Positions 57,631 to 64,000 of a stretch of DNA of 64,000 bases are shown here, in pieces. A program made the position numbers and the translations under genes. Location: the NCBI RefSeq assembly GCF_029223185.1, contig NZ_JARHUG010000016.1, positions 57,048 through 121,047 on the forward strand, written 5' to 3'. The notes under the pieces were generated by a model that was given only the letters and a program-made list of their open reading frames with translations, made no database searches and was not told the origin of the DNA. The DNA is from Aliiglaciecola sp. CAU 1673. Its GTDB lineage: Bacteria > Pseudomonadota > Gammaproteobacteria > Enterobacterales > Alteromonadaceae. The stretch's first letter is position 1. Every line of letters begins with the position of its first letter.

Positions 57631-59319
57631 ATGACTGAGCCAGTTAAGGTTTCACAACTTTGGCACAGCCAGTCACAGGCCTTGCTTGCATTGCAACGGC
57701 GCCTTGCTGAAAAGCAAGAAATAGAGCCAGCGGAAATATTGCATTTGGCACAGCAGATGATGCAGTTTGAACAGCAAGCCCCAGAAGCTTTCTATGCCCA
57801 ACTCTGTTTGAACCTTCCCCAACGGGATCAGTTGAATACCGACGATGTCAGATCTCTGGTCGTGACCTTACTGCTTTGCCGACGTCGCAATTGGAATTCA
57901 GTCTGTGCCTTGCAGCTGCTATGCGCCGCTATCAGTTTATTCCTTTTTACCCCAAGCGGAATATCGCCAGCCTTTAGGCAACGATTGCAGAACATGGATC
58001 AGCAGCTTTGGCTGCATAGCCTGATTTGTGTCTTTAAGTTATTACCACACCGCCACAAAGGCGCTTTTGGCAGACTAATGGAGCGCCTTGCAGAGCATCA
58101 GCGGCTATTACTTACCGCTAGTCTGCTCGGTGAGCAACTCAGCCTCGGTATTAGGCAAGGACACCCGGCTTTCGCAACTGCCCTGAAGAGTTTGCTAAAA
58201 CGGCTACCGCCAAAGTTACAGCCGTTGCTGGAAGAACTCTTTCCGTTTCCGGGTCTGTTGCCACCCGGCGCGTTCATTTCCCTGGCACAATCTAAAGCAC
58301 TGGTCGTCGCTATCAGTGATAAGGCCTTTTGGGTCAGAACCATTGATGAAGCTGCGCAGTCATGCAATCCACAGATGGAGCTCATCAAAGTGGATCAACG
58401 CCTTGAAATGTTGCCAGCACACGAATTGCCCGACATAGAATGGCTGGACAGTCTGTGGCCTCTTGGCTGGCAGGAGGAAGCACTTCCGGGGAATTTACTG
58501 AAGGTCAATCGCAAAGACAGTTATCCCATTGCCCAGCCGCCAGGCAAACTGCTCGCCATTCAGGATTTACTGACCCACAAAGAGCCTGATCCCGATGTGA
58601 TTGCAGAGCATATTGCCAGTGAGGGATTTCTGGCCAGACAGCTAAGCGAAGCCGCTAGCCGCCAGTCCAGACTCAATCTAAAGCTGAAGGAAGTGAAACA
58701 TGCGTTGCTTTATCAGGGATTCGAACGCACCAGCGCGATAATGATCCAGCAAGCGTTGCTGAATCGGCTCAATCAGCACTATTTCCCGCTCCAGGAAAAC
58801 CTGCTTCAATTTACTGAATTGCTTGCGCAATGCATGGAATGCTTAGGTAAAGTTATTGGACATAGTGCTCCACAAAGCATGCGTACCCTGGGCTATTTTG
58901 CCTGCTCGGCCTTGTTTACTCATCAGAGCCTTAAATCGCAAATAAAGCTTCCTGCCCGCGGCAGTTCAGGCTTTGATATCAATCAGCTACTTTATTTCCG
59001 GGACAGCCAGAATATGCAGTCCCTGGCAGTCAAGCTGGCTACCGCCTGGCAGCAAGACAAGGTGTTAGTTGGTGCATTGCGCTGGCATAATCGACTCCCT
59101 GAGGACATGGATTGCAGCAAAAAACAAAAAGTGTCGGCCTGTCTTTTGGGGTTGGGATTAATCATGGCAAGTCGCGCCTATTGGGGTACGGAATCCGCTT
59201 CTATTCAAAGCGATGAATATAAACGTCAAGCCTTGGCGCAGCTTTACCTGACAGACACACAACTTACCCAGCTTTTATGGGAAGCGATTGACGCCACCCA
59301 TTGCTTTAGTCCTTGCTGA
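57631..59319 (+). CDS. HDOD-like domain protein
   Basis: Protein of 562 residues, mostly helical, cytoplasmic. A region near residues 310-420 (LLAIQDLLTHKEPDPDVIAE, SEGFLARQLSEAASRQ, VKHALLYQGFERTSAIM) follows the pattern of HDOD domains, but without the HD metal residues. HDOD proteins are often found in signalling with cyclic di-GMP; the N-terminal 300 residues match nothing I know. No good ribosome-binding site is seen before the ATG, so the start is uncertain. Possibly co-transcribed with the DUF3192 gene. Confidence 0.7.
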   Translation: MTEPVKVSQLWHSQSQALLALQRRLAEKQEIEPAEILHLAQQMMQFEQQAPEAFYAQLCLNLPQRDQLNTDDVRSLVVTLLLCRRRNWNSVCALQLLCAAISLFLFTPSGISPAFRQRLQNMDQQLWLHSLICVFKLLPHRHKGAFGRLMERLAEHQRLLLTASLLGEQLSLGIRQGHPAFATALKSLLKRLPPKLQPLLEELFPFPGLLPPGAFISLAQSKALVVAISDKAFWVRTIDEAAQSCNPQMELIKVDQRLEMLPAHELPDIEWLDSLWPLGWQEEALPGNLLKVNRKDSYPIAQPPGKLLAIQDLLTHKEPDPDVIAEHIASEGFLARQLSEAASRQSRLNLKLKEVKHALLYQGFERTSAIMIQQALLNRLNQHYFPLQENLLQFTELLAQCMECLGKVIGHSAPQSMRTLGYFACSALFTHQSLKSQIKLPARGSSGFDINQLLYFRDSQNMQSLAVKLATAWQQDKVLVGALRWHNRLPEDMDCSKKQKVSACLLGLGLIMASRAYWGTESASIQSDEYKRQALAQLYLTDTQLTQLLWEAIDATHCFSPC

Positions 59320-59344
59320 ATCCCCCGCCATTCAAGGCGCGCGC

Positions 59345-59373
59345 TGGAAAAGAAGCAAAGAAAATGCTATAAA
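59345..59373 (+). promoter_or_regulatory. Candidate promoter of isocitrate dehydrogenase
   Basis: -35 TGGAAA (59345-59350), 17-base spacer, -10 TATAAA (59368-59373), 58 bases before the start codon, in the gap after the HDOD-like gene. Confidence 0.5.
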
Positions 59374-59431
59374 ACGCGGCCATATTTTTAGCGTGCCCAT
59401 CGCGCCATCAAACAGTTGAATAGGAATCCTT

Positions 59432-60439
59432 ATGACACAGCAGCGTATTACCGTTATTCGTGGTGACGGCATCGGTCCGGACATTGTTGACGCCACTCTT
59501 CAGATCCTGAACAAAGCAGGTTGTGACTTTGCCTATGACTTTGCCGATGCCGGCTTGGTGGCACTGGAAAAACACGGTGAGCTGCTGCCCCAAGATACCT
59601 TGGATCTGATCGCCAAGAATAAAGTGACTCTTAAAGGACCTCTGACAACGCCGGTAGGCGAAGGCTTTACCTCTATCAACGTCAGCCTGCGTAAAAAATT
59701 CCAACTTTACGCTAACGTGCGTCCGGTGTTGTCTTTTAAAGGCACCAAAGCCCGATATCAGGACATCGATATCATCACCGTTCGTGAAAATACCGAAGGC
59801 ATGTATTCTGGCCTTGGCCAGGTTGTCTCTGCAGACGGTAACGAAGCCGAGGCGATGAGCAAAATTACCCGCGAAGGTGCAGAGCGTATTGTGACTTTTG
59901 CTTATGAGCTGGCAGTACGTGAAGGTCGCAAGAAAGTGACGGCGGTACACAAGGCCAACATCCTGAAATCCACTTCAGGTCTTTTCCTCAAAGTTGCTCG
60001 CGAAGTCGCTCAGCGTTATCCACAAATCGAAAGTACCGAGATGATCGTCGATAACTGCTGTATGCAGCTGGTGATGAACCCGCATCAGTTCGACGTAATC
60101 GTGACCACCAACCTGTTCGGTGACATTCTCTCTGATCTGTGTGCCGGCCTGGTCGGTGGTTTGGGCATGGCCCCTGGTGCCAACATCGGTAAAGACTGCG
60201 CCATCTTCGAAGCGGTACACGGCTCTGCCCCTGATATCGCCGGTAAAAACCTGGCTAATCCTACCTCTGTGATCCTGGCGGCTATTCAGATGCTGGAGTA
60301 CCTCGGCATGGCCGACAAAGCCGACAAGATTCGCGCTGCAGTGAAAGATGTGATCGAAACCGGTGACCGTACCACGCGTGATTTAGGTGGCAGCCACGGC
60401 ACCACAGACTTCACCGAAGCCGTTTTGGAAAGGCTTTAA
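59432..60439 (+). CDS. Isocitrate dehydrogenase, NAD-type
   Basis: Oxidises isocitrate to 2-oxoglutarate in the TCA cycle. The 335-residue protein belongs to the short, NAD-dependent branch related to the mitochondrial enzyme: [16 protein letters not shown], substrate loop [29 protein letters not shown], metal aspartates in [16 protein letters not shown] and the cofactor segment [17 protein letters not shown]. This is not the longer NADP enzyme of E. coli. 3-isopropylmalate dehydrogenase is a relative but the SINVSLRK loop favours isocitrate. AGGAA precedes the ATG. Confidence 0.88.
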   Translation: MTQQRITVIRGDGIGPDIVDATLQILNKAGCDFAYDFADAGLVALEKHGELLPQDTLDLIAKNKVTLKGPLTTPVGEGFTSINVSLRKKFQLYANVRPVLSFKGTKARYQDIDIITVRENTEGMYSGLGQVVSADGNEAEAMSKITREGAERIVTFAYELAVREGRKKVTAVHKANILKSTSGLFLKVAREVAQRYPQIESTEMIVDNCCMQLVMNPHQFDVIVTTNLFGDILSDLCAGLVGGLGMAPGANIGKDCAIFEAVHGSAPDIAGKNLANPTSVILAAIQMLEYLGMADKADKIRAAVKDVIETGDRTTRDLGGSHGTTDFTEAVLERL

Positions 60440-60448
60440 ACAGTGACT

Positions 60449-60474
60449 AAGGCCGGATTATCCGGCCTTTTTTA
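60449..60474 (+). terminator. Terminator of isocitrate dehydrogenase
   Basis: AAGGCCGGA-tta-TCCGGCCTT followed by TTTTAT, ten bases after the stop codon. Confidence 0.92.
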
Positions 60475-60563
60475 TGGGCCGAAATCAACTCAAAGGACTA
60501 CAATTAAGGTGACGCGAAGTTCCCAGCGTCGGTTTTTGGACAACCAGGAAGAGGGACCCAATC

Positions 60564-60866
60564 ATGAAAAGATTGTTAATGTTGTCTGCAGTATTACTGG
60601 GCCTGAGCACACCGATTCAGGCTCTAACGGAACAGGAACCGCAAGGTGAGCCGGCTGCGAGCAGCCAGATAGCCACCATCAATATTAACGAGGCCAGCGC
60701 AGAAGAGTTGACTGCCTTACCCGGTATCGGAAAAGTCAAGGCTGAAGCTATTGTCAACTATCGCGAAGAGCATGGTCCATTTGAAGATGTCGACGACCTG
60801 ACAAAGGTAAACGGCATCGGAGAACAGACTGTCAAAGGCCTTAAAAGTAAAGTCAGTTTTCACTGA
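60564..60866 (+). CDS. ComEA-like helix-hairpin-helix protein
   Basis: Small secreted protein of 100 residues. A Sec signal peptide (KRLLMLSAVLLGLSTPIQA) is followed by tandem helix-hairpin-helix motifs: NINEASAEELTALPGIG and VDDLTKVNGIGEQTVKGL. Proteins of this kind bind double-stranded DNA in the periplasm and in competent species help DNA uptake; that role here is inferred. GAGGGA precedes the ATG. Confidence 0.9.
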   Translation: MKRLLMLSAVLLGLSTPIQALTEQEPQGEPAASSQIATININEASAEELTALPGIGKVKAEAIVNYREEHGPFEDVDDLTKVNGIGEQTVKGLKSKVSFH

Positions 60867-60871
60867 CCTTT

Positions 60872-60902
60872 GCCCGGCGTCACACTGACGCCGGGCTTCT
60901 CC
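60872..60902 (+). terminator. Terminator of the ComEA-like gene
   Basis: Perfect 11-bp stem GCCCGGCGTCA-cac-TGACGCCGGGC, followed by a short pyrimidine tail TTCTCC. Confidence 0.75.
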
Positions 60903-60965
60903 ACTCTATACCCCATCATCGTTGGCTGATATGCTTATCAAAAAAGCAATCAGGATGATGTATCT

Positions 60966-62396
60966 ATGAAGCCAATCGTTATGGCAGGCGGCTCTGGCAG
61001 CCGTCTTTGGCCCAAATCCAGGGCCGCTTTTCCTAAGCAGTTTCTCTCGCTAACCTCTGAGCACAGTATGCTTCAAGACACCCTTTTAAGATTAAAGGGA
61101 CTTGATACCGAAGCACCGGTATTTGTTTGCAATGACGACCATCGCTTTATCGTCGCTGAGCAGTTGCGTCAGGCCGGACTTAAACATGACGGCATTCTTC
61201 TTGAACCTATGGGCAAGAATACCGCCCCCGCCATTGCTCTGGCAGCGTTACACGCCAGACTCAAAGGTGAAGATCCGATTTTGCTGGTGCTGGCTGCCGA
61301 TCATGTGATTCAAAATACCCCAGCCTTCCATCAGGCAGTTAAAGAAGCCGAAGCATTGGCCCGTCAAGATAAACTGGTTACTTTCGGTGTGGTGCCCACC
61401 TGTGCTCATACCGGTTACGGCTATATCAAACGTGGCGCAGCATTAGGCGATAGCGGCTACCAGGTTGCCAGCTTTGAGGAAAAGCCAGATATGCCCAAAG
61501 CCCAGGCGTTTGTAGATAGCGGGGAGTATCTGTGGAACAGCGGCATGTTTATGTTTAAAGCCAGTCGTTACTTACAAGAACTGTCCAAGTTTGCCCCGGA
61601 AATACTGGGTGTCTGTGAAAAAGCCATCGAAACCGAATCCCTTGATTTAGAGTTTGTCAGGGTCGATGCGGATATTTTCGCCACCTGTCCGGAAGATTCG
61701 ATCGACTATGCAGTGATGGAAAAAACCGATGCCGCGGCTGTTGTGCCCCTTGATGCTGGCTGGAGCGATGTGGGCAGTTGGTCCTCGCTTTGGGAAGTCC
61801 AGGACAAAGACGAAAATGGTAACGTGGTCCAAGGCGATGCCATGCTGGTCGATGTCAAAGACAGCTATATCAATGCGGAGCAACGCTTGATTGCAGTGCT
61901 GGGTTTGCAAGATGTTATCGTGGTGGAAACCAAAGATGCCATATTGGTGGCCCACAAAGACAAGGTCCAAGACATCAAAACCGTGGTCAACAAGCTTAAG
62001 GCTGAAGCGCGTTCAGAGTACAAGTTTCACCGTGAAGTATTCCGTCCCTGGGGCAGCTACGACAGCATCGATAACGGGCAGCGTTTCCAGGTCAAACGCA
62101 TCACCGTGAAACCGGGAGAAAAACTGTCAGTGCAGATGCATCATCATCGCGCTGAACATTGGATCGTGGTATCTGGCACAGCGAAGGTTACCTGTGATGA
62201 AGACACTTTCCTTATGTCTGAAAATCAATCCACCTATATCCCTATCGGGGTGGTGCATAGCCTGGAAAACCCCGGCAAGATCCCGCTCGAGTTAATTGAG
62301 GTGCAATCGGGTGCTTATTTGGGTGAAGACGATATCGTTCGGTTTTCAGATAGATACGGCCGCACCGGAGGCGACAAGCAGGAGACGAAGCAGTGA
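60966..62396 (+). CDS. manC: Mannose-1-phosphate guanylyltransferase / mannose-6-phosphate isomerase
   Basis: Bifunctional enzyme that makes GDP-mannose. The 476-residue protein starts with the nucleotidyltransferase loop [19 protein letters not shown], has the NSGMFMFKA and [20 protein letters not shown] blocks, and ends with the type II isomerase cupin ([20 protein letters not shown]). Also called cpsB/algA. It overlaps manB by four bases. Confidence 0.95.
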   Translation: MKPIVMAGGSGSRLWPKSRAAFPKQFLSLTSEHSMLQDTLLRLKGLDTEAPVFVCNDDHRFIVAEQLRQAGLKHDGILLEPMGKNTAPAIALAALHARLKGEDPILLVLAADHVIQNTPAFHQAVKEAEALARQDKLVTFGVVPTCAHTGYGYIKRGAALGDSGYQVASFEEKPDMPKAQAFVDSGEYLWNSGMFMFKASRYLQELSKFAPEILGVCEKAIETESLDLEFVRVDADIFATCPEDSIDYAVMEKTDAAAVVPLDAGWSDVGSWSSLWEVQDKDENGNVVQGDAMLVDVKDSYINAEQRLIAVLGLQDVIVVETKDAILVAHKDKVQDIKTVVNKLKAEARSEYKFHREVFRPWGSYDSIDNGQRFQVKRITVKPGEKLSVQMHHHRAEHWIVVSGTAKVTCDEDTFLMSENQSTYIPIGVVHSLENPGKIPLELIEVQSGAYLGEDDIVRFSDRYGRTGGDKQETKQ

Positions 62397-63838
62397 AACT
62401 AACTTGTTTCAAAGCCTATGATATTCGCGGCAAGCTTGGCGAAGAATTATCAGAAACCGTTGCTTACCGTGTTGGAAAGGCTTTTGCACAATTCCTCAGC
62501 GCGAAGAAAGTAGTGGTCGGTGCCGATGTGCGTCTGACCTCCGAGGCTTTGAAATTGGCGCTGTCTGCAGGTCTGATTGATGGAGGCGCCAGTGTCACTG
62601 ACATTGGTATGACCGGTACCGAAGAGATTTACTTTGCTACCAGTGATTTGCATCAGGATGGCGGCATTCAGGTCACCGCCAGCCATAATCCTATCGATTA
62701 TAACGGCATGAAGCTGGTACGTGAGCAGTCAAAGCCGATTAGCGGCGATACCGGTCTTAATGAGATTAAAGCCCTGGCAGAGAGCTATTCCGAGCAAGAA
62801 GTGCAGGCGGCACTGGCGCGTCACGGCGCGCCGAGCAATGAAGCAGCATTTCTGGATGGCATTGGACAAGTCAAAGCCGAAAGCCTGCTGCAAACTGGGC
62901 AATTCCAAAAGCGCTCCAACCTCGAGGCCTATACCGAACATATGCTCAGCTATATCGAGCCGAGCAAACTCAAGCCTTTAAAGCTAGTAGTCAATGCAGG
63001 CAATGGTGCAGCAGGCCATGCACTGGATGCTATTGAGCAGAAGCTTAAGCACCTCGGTGCAAAAATCGAATTTATCAAGGTTCATCATGACGCGGACGGA
63101 CGCTTTCCCAATGGCATCCCTAACCCCTTGTTGCCAGAGTGCCGAGCCAGTACTGCCGAGGCGGTTCTGACCAACCAGGCCGATATGGGAATTGCCTGGG
63201 ATGGCGATTTCGATCGCTGCTTTCTGTTCGATGAAAGAGGTCAGTTTATTGAGGGCTACTATATCGTTGGCCTGCTGGCGCAAGCCTTTTTGACGAAGCA
63301 CAAGGGTGAGGCCATCATCTTCGACCCAAGGGTCTACTGGAATACAGAAGATATTGTGAAGCAGGGAGGCGGCAGGCCCGTTAAGAGCAAGACCGGGCAT
63401 GCCTTTATCAAAGAGCGCATGCGCAAAGAAGACGCGGTTTATGGTGGCGAGATGAGTGCCCATCATTATTTCCGCGATTTCGCTTACTGTGACTCAGGCA
63501 TGATCCCCTGGTTATTAGTGGCTGAGCTTATCAGTACCCAAGGCCAAACATTGTCTGAGATGGTTGCACAGCGCATTGCGGCCTTCCCCTCCTCGGGGGA
63601 AATCAATTCCACGGTGGCAGATGCCGATGTCACCCTAAGCAAGGTGCTGGACAGATATCAGTCGCAAGCCCAGATATTGGATGAAACCGATGGCATTGGT
63701 CTGGAGTTTGGTACTTGGCGTTTTAATTTACGAAAATCCAACACCGAACCGGTGATCCGCCTTAATGTTGAATCGCGCGGCGATGCAGCCCTTACCAAGG
63801 AAAAGACTGAGGAATTGTTAGCTTTGATACGCAGCTAA
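62393..63838 (+). CDS. manB: Phosphomannomutase (ManB/CpsG type)
   Basis: Converts mannose-6-phosphate to mannose-1-phosphate, feeding ManC. The 481-residue protein has the phosphoserine loop [13 protein letters not shown], the metal loop [13 protein letters not shown], the sugar-binding [13 protein letters not shown] and the phosphate-binding [19 protein letters not shown] start overlapping the manC stop (GTGA). GDP-mannose is used for capsule or exopolysaccharide, whose genes probably lie further right, beyond this window. Confidence 0.95.
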   Translation: MKLTCFKAYDIRGKLGEELSETVAYRVGKAFAQFLSAKKVVVGADVRLTSEALKLALSAGLIDGGASVTDIGMTGTEEIYFATSDLHQDGGIQVTASHNPIDYNGMKLVREQSKPISGDTGLNEIKALAESYSEQEVQAALARHGAPSNEAAFLDGIGQVKAESLLQTGQFQKRSNLEAYTEHMLSYIEPSKLKPLKLVVNAGNGAAGHALDAIEQKLKHLGAKIEFIKVHHDADGRFPNGIPNPLLPECRASTAEAVLTNQADMGIAWDGDFDRCFLFDERGQFIEGYYIVGLLAQAFLTKHKGEAIIFDPRVYWNTEDIVKQGGGRPVKSKTGHAFIKERMRKEDAVYGGEMSAHHYFRDFAYCDSGMIPWLLVAELISTQGQTLSEMVAQRIAAFPSSGEINSTVADADVTLSKVLDRYQSQAQILDETDGIGLEFGTWRFNLRKSNTEPVIRLNVESRGDAALTKEKTEELLALIRS

Positions 63839-63856
63839 GCACCTGACAATAAGATG

Positions 63857-63923
63857 AAAAAGCCCCTTTATAGGGGCTTCAGATTGATGATAAACCCCAC
63901 CATTTTGGTGGGGTTTTGTTTTT
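63857..63923 (+). terminator. Two tandem terminator hairpins after manB
   Basis: First stem AGCCCC-tttata-GGGGCT (63861-63878), second stem AACCCCACCA-ttt-TGGTGGGGTT (63893-63915) followed by TTGTTTTTT. The second is strong. From 63924 to the end of the window I see no gene. Confidence 0.85.
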
Positions 63924-64000
63924 TAGGGCCATCCAGTGAGTTTTCCGTGGCTCCTTACCTATTGATGGGATCGGCTGATTTTTTCTTAAGCGTGATTGAG

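Noticed and set aside
60897..60965. JUMPstart/ops element before manC
   Set aside because: No GGCGGTAG-type core is present in this gap.

Overview
The window is a block of core chromosome from a gammaproteobacterium, most likely of the order Alteromonadales (Alteromonas/Bowmanella/Lacimicrobium/Shewanella neighbourhood). The reasons are the conserved gene orders hupB-lon-clpX-clpP-tig, rpsB-tsf-pyrH-frr-uppS-cdsA-ispC-rseP-bamA-skp-lpxD-fabZ-lpxA-lpxB-rnhB-dnaE-accA and yqcA-truC-yqcC...syd-queF...ppnN, together with small families common in that order (DUF3549, DUF3301, DUF3192, DUF2789, DUF1415) and a NAD-type isocitrate dehydrogenase. I see no insertion sequence, prophage or CRISPR array. 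The order and genus are inferred, not proven.

Layout. 1-6.6 kb: protein quality control on the minus strand (tig, clpP, clpX, lon) and the nucleoid protein HU; lon has a clear sigma-32 type promoter. 6.8-7.2 kb: a Pro-Arg-His tRNA operon with a stable-RNA promoter. 7.4-8.8 kb: folD and a DUF1415 gene. 8.9-13.4 kb: a four-gene Gld-like ABC transporter operon. 13.6-21.3 kb: trmO, proS, a metallo-hydrolase, a patatin-like lipase, a Kef-type antiporter and a diguanylate cyclase. 21.3-42.1 kb: the long tilS/accA/dnaE/lipid A/BamA/isoprenoid/ribosome cluster, read right to left and headed by rpsB with a structured leader. 42.4-46.7 kb: map-glnD-dapD, divergent from rpsB. 46.7-53.9 kb: yqcA-truC-yqcC, several small conserved genes, syd and queF. 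53.9-59.3 kb: a 22-codon small ORF, a second diguanylate cyclase co-translated with ppnN, a DUF3192 protein and an HDOD-like protein. 59.4-63.8 kb: isocitrate dehydrogenase, a ComEA-like protein and the GDP-mannose genes manC-manB.

The most notable non-coding element is an unlabelled CsrB-type small RNA on the minus strand at about 49.67-49.92 kb. It carries fourteen GGA triplets, many in hairpin loops, ends in a strong terminator, and is preceded by two 18-bp UvrY/GacA-type boxes. It lies between yqcC and syd, the interval that holds csrB in E. coli, here widened by seven extra genes. It should sequester CsrA (not in this window) under BarA/UvrY control. The downstream diguanylate cyclase mRNA has two GGA triplets next to its start codon and is a plausible CsrA target.

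Other signals worth attention are a perfect 22-bp palindrome in the syd/queF divergent promoter, the 22-codon ORF followed by two tandem hairpins, and a sigma-32-like promoter candidate before the ABC operon. Starts were chosen by ribosome-binding site and family length; several genes appear to use TTG or GTG.
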